From Cryobacterium inferilacus (GTDB taxonomy: Bacteria; Actinomycetota; Actinomycetes; Actinomycetales; Microbacteriaceae): DNA of 64,000 nt. Positions 17,746-26,587 of the stretch are shown piece by piece. The notes below the pieces were generated by a model, which saw only the letters and a program-made list of their open reading frames with translations, was not told the DNA's origin and searched no databases. Positions within the stretch are counted from its first letter, which is position 1. The number at the start of each line of letters is the position of its first letter. The translations under genes were made by a program, and so were the position numbers. The stretch lies in the NCBI RefSeq assembly GCF_019599185.1, contig NZ_JAIEUL010000003.1, positions 231,438-295,437 of the forward strand, in the 5' to 3' direction.

Positions 17746-19464
17746 TCAGTCGAGGGCGGCCAGCTGCTCCCCCGCCGCGAGTGCGTCACCCGGCGCGCGG
17801 AGCTGCCGCACGGTGCCCGCGCCTTCCGCCGTGATCGTGGTCTCCATCTTCATGGCCTCCATCACCGCCACGGGGTCACCCGCGGCGACCTCGGTGCCGT
17901 CCTCGACCAGCCAGGCGATCAGCGTGCCGGCCATCGGCGCGACCAGGCCCGCGGGCGCATGGGCAGGGGTCGCCGAGCCGGGTGCCACGGTGACGGATGC
18001 CACGGGCAGGGCCCCGGCACCGGCCGGCATCCGCAGGGTATGGCGGCGGCCGTCGATCTCGATCCAGCTGCTGGTGATCCCGGGCTGCTCGGGCTCGGGT
18101 TGCAGCGTCTCGGCGGGGATCCGCTCGGAGAAAGCGGTCTCGATCCACTGGGTGTGTACCCGCAGCGCCTCGCCGGTGAAGTCGTCGTCGCCGAGCACCG
18201 CCCGGTGGAACGGCAACACCGACGCGATGCCCTCGAGCGCGAACTCGTCCACGGCGCGGCGGGCCCGGCGGATGGCGATCTGGCGGGTGGGGCCGGTGAC
18301 GATGAGCTTGGCCAGCATTGAGTCGAACCGGCCGGAGACCACCGTGCCGGTCTCGACACCCGAATCGACCCGGATGCCCGGCCCGGTGGGCGGGGCGAAC
18401 CGGGTGATCACGCCGGGCGTGGGCAGGAAGCCGCGCGCGGCATCCTCGGCGTTGATACGGAATTCGATCGAGTGCCCGGTAGGCGCCGGGGTGGCCTGCA
18501 CCGACAGCGGCAGCCCCTCCGCGATGCGCAGCTGTTCGGCGACGATGTCGACGCCGGTGGTCTCCTCGGTGACCGGGTGCTCCACCTGCAGCCGGGTGTT
18601 CACCTCGAGGAACGAGATGGTGCCGTCCACGCTGAGCAGGTACTCCACGGTCGCGACGCCCCGGTAGTGCGCCGCGGCGCAGATGTCGGCCGCCGATCGG
18701 TGCAGGCGTTCGCGCTGCTCGTCGGTGAGGAACGGGGCCGGGGCCTCCTCGACGAGTTTCTGGTTGCGGCGCTGCAGCGAGCAGTCCCGGGTGCCGAGCA
18801 CCACGACGTTGCCGTGGCTGTCGCTGAGCACCTGCACCTCCACGTGCCGGGGCGCATCGAGGAACTGCTCGACGAAGCACTCGCCGCGACCGAACGCGGT
18901 GACGGCCTCGCGCACGGCGGCGTCGTACTGTTCGGCGACCTCGTCCAGGCTGCGGGCCACCCGCATGCCGCGGCCGCCGCCGCCGAAGGCCGCCTTGATC
19001 ACGATGGGCAGGCCGTGCTCCTCGGCGAAGGCGACCGCCTCGGCCGCGGAGGCCACCGGGTCGGGGGTGCCGGCCACCAGGGGCGCGCCGACGCTGGCGG
19101 CGAGCTGGCGGGCGGCGATCTTGTCGCCGAGCAGGTCGATCGCTTCGGGACTCGGTCCGATCCAGGTGAGTCCGGCGCCGATCACCCGGCGGGCGAAGTC
19201 GGCGCTCTCGGAGAGGAATCCGTAGCCGGGGTGCACGGCGTCGGCGCCGCTCTGCACGGCCAGGGCGATGAGCTTCTCGGCGTCGAGGTACGTTTCGGCC
19301 GGGCTGTCGCCGCCCAGCCCCCAGGCCTCGCCGGCCAGCCGCACGTGAATGGCGTCGGCGTCGCTGTCGGCATAGACCGCGACGGTCTCCAGCCCGCGGT
19401 CGGCGCAGGCGCGGATGATGCGCACGGCGATCTCACCCCGGTTGGCGATCAGGACTTTCTTCAT
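17746..19464 (-). CDS. Biotin carboxylase fused to biotin carboxyl carrier domain
   Basis: A 572-aa protein. Residues 1-445 form a complete biotin carboxylase: [21 protein letters not shown] at the start, the ATP-grasp loop [13 protein letters not shown], and the active-site [15 protein letters not shown]. Residues about 500-572 form a biotinyl domain with the AMKM motif; the modified lysine is near residue 539. It carboxylates biotin with ATP and bicarbonate but carries no carboxyltransferase domain. It is the last gene of the pxp operon and overlaps pxpBC by 4 bp (ATGA), so its CT partner is probably PxpBC, not an acyl-CoA carboxylase. Confidence 0.92.
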   Translation of the reverse strand: MKKVLIANRGEIAVRIIRACADRGLETVAVYADSDADAIHVRLAGEAWGLGGDSPAETYLDAEKLIALAVQSGADAVHPGYGFLSESADFARRVIGAGLTWIGPSPEAIDLLGDKIAARQLAASVGAPLVAGTPDPVASAAEAVAFAEEHGLPIVIKAAFGGGGRGMRVARSLDEVAEQYDAAVREAVTAFGRGECFVEQFLDAPRHVEVQVLSDSHGNVVVLGTRDCSLQRRNQKLVEEAPAPFLTDEQRERLHRSAADICAAAHYRGVATVEYLLSVDGTISFLEVNTRLQVEHPVTEETTGVDIVAEQLRIAEGLPLSVQATPAPTGHSIEFRINAEDAARGFLPTPGVITRFAPPTGPGIRVDSGVETGTVVSGRFDSMLAKLIVTGPTRQIAIRRARRAVDEFALEGIASVLPFHRAVLGDDDFTGEALRVHTQWIETAFSERIPAETLQPEPEQPGITSSWIEIDGRRHTLRMPAGAGALPVASVTVAPGSATPAHAPAGLVAPMAGTLIAWLVEDGTEVAAGDPVAVMEAMKMETTITAEGAGTVRQLRAPGDALAAGEQLAALD

Positions 19465-21107
19465 GGTGTTACCTCTGGGTTGTCGGCGAGCGTGTACTCA
19501 CTGAACGGGCCGATGGGACGAAAACGGATGCGCGCACCCGGCGGCAGCTGGCCGGCGAGGGGCAGGTGGTGGGTGGCGACGGCGCCGATCACCGGGTAGC
19601 CGCCGGTGAGGGGGTGGTCGGCGAGGAACAGCACCGGTTGGCCGTTCGGCGGGATCTGGATCGCCCCGGAGACGGTGCCCTCGCTGGGCAGTTCGGCGCC
19701 GACGACCCTGGTGAGGGGTTCACCCTCCAGGCGCAGTCCCACCCGGTTGGAGCGGGCGCTGACCAGCCAGCTCTGCCCGGTGAGGGTCTCGACGGCGTCG
19801 GCGGAGAACCAGTCGGTGCGCGGGCCGAGCACCACGTCGAGCACCACCTCGGCCGGGGTAGCCGCACCCTCGACGGCAGACGCGTCGGGCACCGCCACGG
19901 CGGGGATGCCGCGCGCGGGCCGGCCGACCGGCAGCACCGCTCCGGCGGTGACCGGCTCCGGCCCGAGCCCGGCCAGCACGTCGGTGGAGAGGCTCCCGAG
20001 CACCGGTTCCAGGTCGAAGCCACCGCGCACGGCGAGGTAGCTGCGCAGCCCAGAGGTCGGGCGGCCGAGCACGAGTTCTTCGCCCGCGCCGAGCGCGAAC
20101 GGGCGGTGCATCGCGACGTCGCGGCTGCGGGGGTTGCCGCCGTCGGCATCCGCGGGGGTGCTGATGGTCAGCGGCACCGGCGCCCCGGTGACGGCGAGAA
20201 CCTGCTCGCCGCGGGCCGTGAGGCGCAGGCCGCCGAAGGTCAGCTCAAGTCCGGCGGTGCCGGTGGGGTTGCCGACCAGCCGGTTCGCCGCGCGCAGCGA
20301 CACCGGGTCGAGGGCGCCGGAGGTGGAGACGCCCATGCTGGCGTAGCCGGGCCGGCCGAGGTCCTGCAGCAGCGCCAGCATGCCCGGGTCGAGGATCTCC
20401 AGCCCGTGCGTGACCTCCGCAGCAGAACCGGCAGCGGCATCGGCATCGGCATCGGCATCGGCATCGGCGGCCACCGTCACGGCGGCCCGGGCTCCCCCGG
20501 ACACGTCCACGAAGCGCACCCGGTCGCCGGGCAGCAGCAGGGCGGGGCGCTCGCGGGACAGGTCCCACATCCGCGCCGCGGTGGTGCCGATGAGTTGCCA
20601 GCCGCCGGGGCTCTCCCGCGGGTAGACCCCGCTGAAGGTGCCGGCGAGGGCCACGGAGCCGGCGGGGATCCGGGTGCGCGGGGAGCTGCGGCGCGGCACG
20701 TCCAGGACCGGGTGGCCGCCGGAGAGGTACGCGAACCCCGGGGCGAAGCCGGTGAAGCCCACCGCGTAGTCCTGGCCGGTGTGCAGCCGCACCACCTCGG
20801 CGGCGCTGAGGCCAAGCAGGCCGGCGACCTCGTCGAGGTCTTCGCCGTCGTAGGTGACCGGGATCTCGATCAGGGCGCCCTCCCCGGCGACGCGGCCGTC
20901 GAGGTCGCGGGAGCGCACGGCCCGCACGATCTGTTCGGGCGTCACGGCGCTCGGCCGGTAGAACACCAGCAGGGTGCGGGCGCCCGGGATCAGCTCGCCG
21001 GCGCCGCTGATGGGGTCGCTGCTGAGCGAGTCGAACAGCGCCAGCGTGCTGGGCAGGTCGTCGAGCTCGATGAGCAGGGCGTCGTCGCGCACCGGAAGAA
21101 AACGCAT
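19461..21107 (-). CDS. pxpBC: Fused 5-oxoprolinase subunits PxpB-PxpC (KipI-KipA)
   Basis: A 548-aa fusion. Residues 1-210 are PxpB/KipI ([23 protein letters not shown] is the cyclophilin-fold signature); residues about 232-548 are PxpC/KipA ([31 protein letters not shown]). A linker of repeated Asp-Ala dipeptides (about 214-224), encoded by a GGCATC tandem repeat, joins them. PxpABC cleaves 5-oxoproline to glutamate with ATP. PxpB and PxpC are homologous to the two halves of the urea carboxylase carboxyltransferase domain. The adjacent biotin carboxylase-BCCP gene, overlapping by 4 bp, suggests a biotin-dependent variant. Confidence 0.92.
   Translation of the reverse strand: MRFLPVRDDALLIELDDLPSTLALFDSLSSDPISGAGELIPGARTLLVFYRPSAVTPEQIVRAVRSRDLDGRVAGEGALIEIPVTYDGEDLDEVAGLLGLSAAEVVRLHTGQDYAVGFTGFAPGFAYLSGGHPVLDVPRRSSPRTRIPAGSVALAGTFSGVYPRESPGGWQLIGTTAARMWDLSRERPALLLPGDRVRFVDVSGGARAAVTVAADADADADADAAAGSAAEVTHGLEILDPGMLALLQDLGRPGYASMGVSTSGALDPVSLRAANRLVGNPTGTAGLELTFGGLRLTARGEQVLAVTGAPVPLTISTPADADGGNPRSRDVAMHRPFALGAGEELVLGRPTSGLRSYLAVRGGFDLEPVLGSLSTDVLAGLGPEPVTAGAVLPVGRPARGIPAVAVPDASAVEGAATPAEVVLDVVLGPRTDWFSADAVETLTGQSWLVSARSNRVGLRLEGEPLTRVVGAELPSEGTVSGAIQIPPNGQPVLFLADHPLTGGYPVIGAVATHHLPLAGQLPPGARIRFRPIGPFSEYTLADNPEVTP
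20436..20465. repeat. Five tandem copies of GGCATC inside pxpBC
   Basis: Five perfect copies of the hexamer GGCATC (GATGCC on the coding strand) encode a (Asp-Ala) run in the interdomain linker of PxpBC. Copy number change by slippage would keep the reading frame and lengthen or shorten the linker by two residues per unit. Confidence 0.9.
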
Positions 21108-21116
21108 CCGCCAGCC

Positions 21117-21899
21117 CTAGGCGCGCGTCTCGCCGGCCCGCGGGGCGAAGGCGGTGATGCCGATGGATGCCGCGGTGAGGGCGCGCCGCACGTGCGCGGC
21201 CATCTCGGTGGCCCCCGGGCTGTCCCCGTGCACGCAGATCGATTCGGCCGACACCCGGATGGTGCTGCCGTCGATGGCGGTCAGGGTGCCCTCGGTGGCC
21301 AGCTGCACCATGCGCGCGGCGACCTGCTCGGCGTCGTGCAGCACCGAACCGGCTTCCCGCCGCGACACCAGCGTGCCGGCGGGCGTGTAGGCCCGGTCGG
21401 CGAACGCCTCGGTCACGCTGCGGAGGCCCGCCGCATCCGCTGCCCGCAGCACCTCGGAGCCCGGCAGGCCCAGCACGGCCAGGGCCGGGTCGATCTCGCG
21501 GATCGCGGTCACCACATCCTGCGCCTGCCGCGCATCGTGCACGATCGTGTTGTACAGGGCGCCGTGCGGCTTGACGTAGGTGACGATGGTGCCGGCGGCC
21601 CGGGCGATGCCCTGCAGGGCGCCGATCTGGTAGATCACGTCGGCGACCAGTTCGGCGCTGGAGACGTCCATGTTGCGCCGGCCGAAGCCGGCCAGGTCGC
21701 GGTAGCCCACGTGCGCGCCGATGGCCACCCCGGCCTCCCGGGCGCCGAGCACGGTCTCGCGGATCCCCTGCGGGTCGCCGGCGTGGAAGCCGCAGGCGAT
21801 GTTCGCGCTGGTGACGATGCCGAGCATTTCCGCGTCGTCGCCGAGGGTCCACCGGCCGAAGCCTTCGCCGAGGTCGCTGTTCAGGTCGATGGTGCTCAT
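21117..21899 (-). CDS. pxpA: 5-oxoprolinase subunit PxpA (LamB/YcsF family)
   Basis: A 260-aa protein of the LamB/YcsF family, beginning [20 protein letters not shown] and containing [12 protein letters not shown], a metal-binding TIM-barrel signature, and [10 protein letters not shown]. PxpA hydrolyses the phosphorylated oxoproline intermediate made by PxpBC. It lies 9 bp upstream of pxpBC and 16 bp downstream of the NRAMP-like gene, in one operon. The size (about 250 aa) is normal for the family. Confidence 0.95.
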   Translation of the reverse strand: MSTIDLNSDLGEGFGRWTLGDDAEMLGIVTSANIACGFHAGDPQGIRETVLGAREAGVAIGAHVGYRDLAGFGRRNMDVSSAELVADVIYQIGALQGIARAAGTIVTYVKPHGALYNTIVHDARQAQDVVTAIREIDPALAVLGLPGSEVLRAADAAGLRSVTEAFADRAYTPAGTLVSRREAGSVLHDAEQVAARMVQLATEGTLTAIDGSTIRVSAESICVHGDSPGATEMAAHVRRALTAASIGITAFAPRAGETRA

Positions 21900-21915
21900 G
21901 AGGGTGCCCTTTGGG

Positions 21916-23199
21916 TTAGACGGTCAGCAGCGAGAAGATCGGGACGACGGCGTTCGCGGCCATGTACCAGGTGAGCACCGTGGCGAGCGTACCGATGATG
22001 AGCAGCCACTTCGGGTAGCGGTAGCCGTTCATCAGGTCGCCGCGGAACCAGCCGATGTACATGAAGATGGTGAGGCCGATCGGCAGGATCAGGCCGTTGA
22101 AGCCGCCGACGAACACCATCAGGGTGGCCGGGGCGGTGCCGATGAGCAGGTAGACGACGAGCGAGACGACGATGAAGACGATCGTGGCCAGGTCGGCGGG
22201 GCGCCCGACGATCTTCTTCGAGAACACCGGCAGGAACGACACCGAGGTGTACGCCGCACCGATGATGCTGGTGATCGCGGCGATCCAGAAGATCGCGCCG
22301 AAGACGCGCAGGCCGAATTCGCCGGCCGCCGCCTGGAACGCCTGGGCGGCGGGGTTGGCCGCGCTGCCCGAGATGTCGATGACCACGCCGCCGGCGACGA
22401 CACCGAGGATCGCGAGGAACAGCACGTAGCGCATGATGCCGGTGACGAGGATGCCGTTGAACGCCGCCCGGGAGACTTCCTTGATGTGCTCGGCCCCGGC
22501 GGTGCCGCTGGCGAGCAGGCGGTGAGCGCCGGCGTAGGTGATGTAGCCGCCGACGGTTCCGCCGACGATGGTGGTGATGGTGGCGAAGTTGATCTCATCG
22601 GGCAGCACGGTCTGGCGCAGCGCATCCCCGATGGGCGGCTGGGAGATGAACGCGACGATCACGGTGAGCACGATCATGATCAGCCCGGCGATGACCACGA
22701 CCCGGTCGACCACGGCCCCGGCCCGCTTGGCGAGGAAGATCGCGATGGCGAACAGGGCGCTGAGCAGCCCGCCGATCTTCGGGTCCAGGCCGGTCAGCAC
22801 GTTCAGGCCGAGGCCCGCGCCGGCGATGTTGCCGATGTTGAACACCAGGCCGCCGAGGATCACGAGGAAGGCGAGCACGAACCCGCTGCCCGGGATGGCG
22901 AGGTTCGCCAGCTCCGGCGCGCGCTTGCCGCTGACGGTGATCATGCGCCAGATGTTCAGCTGCACGGCGAAGTCGATCAGGATCGAGGCCAGGATGCCGA
23001 ACGCGAACGCCGCGCCCATCTGCGCGGTGAAGGTGGCCGTCTGGGTGATGAAGCCGGGGCCGATGGCCGAGGTGGCCATCAGGAACAGGGCGCCGATCAG
23101 CGCGGTGCGGCGGCTCTTGGCGACGGTGCGAACGTCGGGCCGTTCGGTGGTTTCCGCCGCGGTGGCGGTCGGGGTGGGGTCGGTCACGGGCACATCCAT
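21916..23199 (-). CDS. NRAMP-family (YcsG-like) transporter
   Basis: A 427-aa membrane protein with about eleven transmembrane helices and overall NRAMP similarity ([25 protein letters not shown] in TM1). The metal-coordinating DPGN of TM1 and the MPH of TM6 that define divalent metal NRAMPs are both absent. In Bacillus the homologue ycsG sits next to ycsF (pxpA) and kipI/kipA, as here, so the likely substrate is 5-oxoproline or another organic compound rather than Mn2+/Fe2+; that is inference. It is the first gene of the operon and is divergent from gntR. Confidence 0.88.
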   Translation of the reverse strand: MDVPVTDPTPTATAAETTERPDVRTVAKSRRTALIGALFLMATSAIGPGFITQTATFTAQMGAAFAFGILASILIDFAVQLNIWRMITVSGKRAPELANLAIPGSGFVLAFLVILGGLVFNIGNIAGAGLGLNVLTGLDPKIGGLLSALFAIAIFLAKRAGAVVDRVVVIAGLIMIVLTVIVAFISQPPIGDALRQTVLPDEINFATITTIVGGTVGGYITYAGAHRLLASGTAGAEHIKEVSRAAFNGILVTGIMRYVLFLAILGVVAGGVVIDISGSAANPAAQAFQAAAGEFGLRVFGAIFWIAAITSIIGAAYTSVSFLPVFSKKIVGRPADLATIVFIVVSLVVYLLIGTAPATLMVFVGGFNGLILPIGLTIFMYIGWFRGDLMNGYRYPKWLLIIGTLATVLTWYMAANAVVPIFSLLTV

Positions 23200-23290
23200 T
23201 TCGTCGGGGGGAAGGATTCAGCGGGTGTACTTCTGCTTGAGGGGACCGGAACCCCACGCAACGAGCCTAAGCGCGTGAACGACAGGTTAG

Positions 23291-23307
23291 TGATTGTTGA
23301 ACAATCA
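23291..23307. promoter_or_regulatory. 17-bp perfect palindrome, probable GntR operator
   Basis: TGATTGTTGAACAATCA is a perfect palindrome around a single central base. It lies almost exactly midway between the divergent NRAMP/pxp operon (start 23199) and the GntR gene (start 23400). The ATTGTTnAACAAT core fits the TTGTnnnACAA-like sites used by FCD-type GntR regulators, so it probably controls both promoters. Confidence 0.72.
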
Positions 23308-23399
23308 ATCGAGTAAATAGTGTGTTTCAGTCATGTTTCGGTGAACGGAGGCTGGAGCATCGTTGCCGGGGCGGAGGCCGCGTTAGGTAGAGTGTCGTC

Positions 23400-24068
23400 G
23401 TGGCTCAACTCGACGAAGCGGAAGACAGTAATTCGCGCGCCGATCAGGCCGCCGAGCAGCTGCGCCGGCTACTCATCGCCGGGGACCTCGTGCCCGGTCA
23501 ACGCCTGTCCGAGACCGCCGTCAGCGAGCGGCTCGGCGTCTCCCGCAACACGCTGCGCGAGGCGTTCCGGATGCTCACCCACGAACGGCTGCTCGTGCAC
23601 AAGCCGCACGCCGGGGTGTTCGTGGCGGTGCCGTCGCTCGCCTCGATCATCGACATCTACCGGGTGCGCCGCATGATCGAGTGCCAGGCGTTGCGCTCCT
23701 CCCCCGCCCGGCACCCGGCCAGCCGACGGATGCGCGCCGCCATGGAATCCGCCCAGGCCAGCCGCGACGCCGACGACTGGCTCGCCGTGGGCACCGCCAA
23801 CATGGAGTTCCACTCCGCGATCGTGGCCCTCGCCGACAGCGACCACCTCGACCGGCTCTACGCGAACATCTCCGCCGAACTGCGCCTGGCCTTCGGCCTG
23901 CTCGATGACCCGGAGTACCTGCACCGCCCCTACGTGGACCGGAACGCCGCCGTGCTCGAGCTCTACCTCGCGGGCGACTCGGCCGGAGCCGCATCCGTTC
24001 TGGAGGACTACCTGCTGCTCTCCGAGCGCACCATCGTGGCCGCCTACGCGCGGCAGTTGCCCGCCTGA
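23400..24068 (+). CDS. GntR family regulator (FCD type)
   Basis: A 222-aa regulator: the GntR winged helix spans residues about 15-80 (AAEQLRRLLIAGDLVPGQRL, VSERLGVSRNTLREAFRML) and a helical FCD effector domain fills residues 90-215. A GTG start at 23400 is chosen. It is divergent from the pxp operon with a 17-bp palindrome between them, so it is the likely regulator of that operon, sensing 5-oxoproline or a related carboxylate. FCD proteins usually bind small carboxylates through a metal. Confidence 0.92.
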   Translation: MAQLDEAEDSNSRADQAAEQLRRLLIAGDLVPGQRLSETAVSERLGVSRNTLREAFRMLTHERLLVHKPHAGVFVAVPSLASIIDIYRVRRMIECQALRSSPARHPASRRMRAAMESAQASRDADDWLAVGTANMEFHSAIVALADSDHLDRLYANISAELRLAFGLLDDPEYLHRPYVDRNAAVLELYLAGDSAGAASVLEDYLLLSERTIVAAYARQLPA

Positions 24069-24150
24069 GCCAGCACTGTGGCCCCTCTTGCGCGCGGGCG
24101 GCACGCTAGTAGCGTGAATCAAGTACCGTCGGCGCGGGAGGAAATCAAGG

Positions 24151-24924
24151 ATGGACACGTTCCGGGAACTCCACCAGGCAGATGCACCGTTGCTGCTGCC
24201 CAATGCCTGGGATGTCGGCTCCGCCCTGGCCTTTGAGGCGGCGGGTTTTCCCGCCATCGGTACCACCAGTTTCGGCATCTCGGCCAGCACCGGCCTGCCC
24301 GACGGCGGCGGGTCCACCCGGGCGGCGACCGCGGCCCTCGCGGCGCTCCTGTGCCGCCTCCCCGTGCACATCACCACGGATGTCGAGGACGGGTACTCCG
24401 ACGACCCGGCCGAAGTCGCCGCCTTCGTGGCCGAGCTGGCCGACCTGGGGGTCGTCGGGGTCAACCTGGAGGACAGCAGAGCCGGGCACCTGGTGGATCC
24501 GGCGATCCTTGCCGCCAAGGTAGCCGCGATCAAGCGACACAGCCCGGACGTGTTCGTGAACGCCCGGGTGGATAACTTCTGGTTCGAGGAAGAGGCCACG
24601 GTGCGGGCCGTCCTGCTCCGCGCCCATGCCTACGCCGATGCAGGCGCCGACGGAATCTTCGTCCCCGGAGTGACGGACCCGGTGGACATCCGCAGCATCA
24701 CCGCCGGCCTCGGCCTGCCGGTCAATTCGCTGGCCCACCCCACACTGACGGTGGCCGAGCTGGGTGCCCTAGGCATCCGCCGGGTGAGTTCGGGCTCGCT
24801 GCCCTACCGCGCAGCCGTGGATGCGGCGGTGAACGTCGTCGTCGCGCTCCGTGACAACCAGCGGACGCCGGCCGCGACGTCCTACTGGGAGATGCAGTCG
24901 CGCCTCGAGACATTCAGTGAGTAA
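24151..24924 (+). CDS. Isocitrate lyase/PEP mutase family protein
   Basis: A 257-aa TIM-barrel enzyme. Motifs: LLPNAWDVGSALAFEAAGFPAIGTTSFG (substrate loop), DVEDGY (metal), GVNLEDS (metal) and NARVD. The absence of the KKCGH loop excludes isocitrate lyase; the exact reaction is unknown. A GGAGG sequence upstream supports the ATG. It follows gntR by 82 bp on the same strand. It shares the fold but little sequence with the 8561 gene. Confidence 0.85.
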   Translation: MDTFRELHQADAPLLLPNAWDVGSALAFEAAGFPAIGTTSFGISASTGLPDGGGSTRAATAALAALLCRLPVHITTDVEDGYSDDPAEVAAFVAELADLGVVGVNLEDSRAGHLVDPAILAAKVAAIKRHSPDVFVNARVDNFWFEEEATVRAVLLRAHAYADAGADGIFVPGVTDPVDIRSITAGLGLPVNSLAHPTLTVAELGALGIRRVSSGSLPYRAAVDAAVNVVVALRDNQRTPAATSYWEMQSRLETFSE

Positions 24925-24980
24925 CCGCGTCACACCGAATAGGGTCGAGGATCATCAGAATCTCGACGCTTGGAGTCTCA

Positions 24981-25268
24981 GTGAGCACGGATACCGGCCC
25001 GATGCACTTCGCCTTCACCGCTCCCATCGGGGTGCTTGTCAAGGGCGAGCTGTGGCCCTGCGTCGAGATACCGGATTCTGTGGAACTGTTCGGCACCGGC
25101 AAGGCCGTGCGCGTGGTCGCCCAGGTGGACGACCAACCGGTGACGATCGGGGTGATGCCTACCGGGTCAGGTGGGCACATGCTGTCGATCAGCGCCAAAC
25201 TGCGTAAGAAGCTCGGCAAGGACCTCGGCGACGACGTGACAGTGCTGCTGTCGGAACGCTTGACCTGA
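24981..25268 (+). CDS. DUF1905 protein, copy 1
   Basis: A 95-aa DUF1905 protein, a small OB-fold-like beta barrel (FTAPIGVLVKGELWPCVEIP, then VMPTGSGGHMLSISAKLRKKLG and GDDVTV). The function is unknown. It is 85% identical (81 of 95 residues) to a second copy at 28995-29282, in the same orientation 4,014 bp away. Together the two copies bracket the heliorhodopsin segment. It is convergent with the heliorhodopsin gene. Confidence 0.85.
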   Translation: MSTDTGPMHFAFTAPIGVLVKGELWPCVEIPDSVELFGTGKAVRVVAQVDDQPVTIGVMPTGSGGHMLSISAKLRKKLGKDLGDDVTVLLSERLT

Positions 25269-25336
25269 GCGGGCTGCTCCTGGTGAACATGCCCTTCGCC
25301 CATGAGGGGTCCAGGTCGTGGGTGCCGTGGACTGGC

Positions 25337-26140
25337 TCAGCTGGCGATCGCGGGAATGATGGCGCCGGAGAACACCTGCCAGGCCAACGCAGTCTTCGCC
25401 ACCAGGCTCAGGGTGATGTAGGTGCGTTCGCCCTGCAGATAGCTCTTCCACTTGCCCACCTGCTTGTACTGCAGCCACTGGTTGATGGCGAAGGTGTTGA
25501 AGAACACGAACAGCGAGATGACGATGCCGACGACGAAGCCGGGGGCCGCAACGTCGCTGGCGCTGCCTGGGCGGAGGAAGTAGATCAGGATCAGGATCCA
25601 CGGAACGATGCCGACCATGGAACCGAAGATGAAGGGCAGCATCCCGCCCGATCCCGGCTGCTCATACTTCTCCTGTAGCGCTCCGAACATGATCATCGCC
25701 GCGTTGACCGCGAAGACCGCGCACAACGCGCCGATGTCGGTGACGCCGTTGATCGCCAGGATCAGCCAGATCATGATCGATGAGCTCAGGGAGTACTCGA
25801 CCCACCGGAAGTAGTTGTGGTTGTTCAGGAGGCCGGTCTTGTAGCGGTTGAAGAACCAGGGGCTCGAGATGAGGAAATGGAAGAAGGCGCTCAGCGCGAG
25901 GAAGGCGACGACCCCTATGCCAATGTTCACCTCGAAGAGCGTCACCCGCTCCGGAGGGATCGGGACTCCGGGCGGGCCGGCCAGGTAGTCAGTGGTGACA
26001 GCGAACAGAACCTGCGAACTGAGCATCGTCAGGATCACCGCGAAACCAATGGCCTGAACCAGGTGCAGGCTCCCCGCGACGACGTTGTAGATGCGCAGCC
26101 GATCGATCTGCTGGTCCGGCGTGTAGTCCCTCTTGGCCAT
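25337..26140 (-). CDS. Heliorhodopsin
   Basis: A 267-aa seven-helix retinal protein of the heliorhodopsin family, distinct from type 1 and animal rhodopsins; heliorhodopsins sit inverted in the membrane (N-terminus inside) and do not pump ions in the cases tested. The TM3 signature FRWVEYSLSSS carries the counterion Glu115, and TM7 SLVAKTALAWQVF carries the retinal-binding Lys249; both are offset by 8 from Glu107/Lys241 of the reference protein 48C12, and His88 matches its His80. Other family blocks are LQEKYEQP and GIVPWI. The ATG at 26140 has AGGAG 7 nt upstream; in-frame ATGs at 26155 and 26188 are less likely. Confidence 0.96.
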   Translation of the reverse strand: MAKRDYTPDQQIDRLRIYNVVAGSLHLVQAIGFAVILTMLSSQVLFAVTTDYLAGPPGVPIPPERVTLFEVNIGIGVVAFLALSAFFHFLISSPWFFNRYKTGLLNNHNYFRWVEYSLSSSIMIWLILAINGVTDIGALCAVFAVNAAMIMFGALQEKYEQPGSGGMLPFIFGSMVGIVPWILILIYFLRPGSASDVAAPGFVVGIVISLFVFFNTFAINQWLQYKQVGKWKSYLQGERTYITLSLVAKTALAWQVFSGAIIPAIAS

Positions 26141-26206
26141 GGGCCAGCTCCTTTGCATTCGGCGGGCGTCACGCGCCCGTGTGGTCATCTTGGCACTTCC
26201 ACGGGG

Positions 26207-26455
26207 CTATCGAGGCCGCCGGCCGACCACCGGGCTGAGGCTCGCCACCTCGTCTGGTGTGGCATCGCGGAACATCTCGGCTCCGGTCGGCTCGACAGCT
26301 CGCCGCCCTTGCCCGCGGGTGGCGAAGGCCGTTTTCACGCCGACCCAGATGAGGATGGCGGCCAGCCCGATATTGAGGTAGTTGAAGCGGTGGATCAGAT
26401 CGGCCAGCAGGAAGTACATGGCGCGCAACCCCAGGATGGCGAAGACGGCAAGCCA
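26207..26455 (-). pseudogene. C-terminal remnant of a TerC-family membrane protein
   Basis: From about 26450 the frame reads [20 protein letters not shown] and continues through [17 protein letters not shown], a close match to the last two helices of TerC/Alx-type integral membrane proteins (tellurite resistance and manganese homeostasis family), followed by a hydrophilic tail ending at 26207. The seven preceding helices are missing; upstream residues (STAPRPAW) do not fit the family. An internal ATG at 26428 could start a 73-aa peptide. It lies 66 bp upstream of the heliorhodopsin gene on the same strand. Confidence 0.75.
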
Positions 26456-26587
26456 AGCCGGCCGAGGCGCCGTACTGGCGACGATGTGATCGGGGGATAC
26501 TCCCCTCCTGCGAACTATCAGATCATGTACTTTCCTGGCCGGTCAAGAGGTCTGGATCAGAGTGAGCTGACCGTGCCGCGACCTGCC

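Noticed and set aside
17746..19464. Acyl-CoA carboxylase alpha subunit (AccA3-like)
   Set aside because: The domain order is compatible, but no acyl-CoA carboxyltransferase beta gene is near, and the gene overlaps pxpBC, so the pxp role is the better reading. Not fully excluded.
19566..21974. An 802-residue open frame on the plus strand across the pxp genes
   Set aside because: It is antisense to pxpBC and pxpA, which have strong family matches. It is rich in Gly, Ala, Arg and His, as expected of the complement of high-GC coding DNA, and has no recognisable domain.
25337..26140. Proton- or ion-pumping type 1 rhodopsin
   Set aside because: The TM3 and TM7 signatures (VEYSLSSS, LVAKTALAW) belong to heliorhodopsins; the DTE-type motif of proteorhodopsin pumps is absent.
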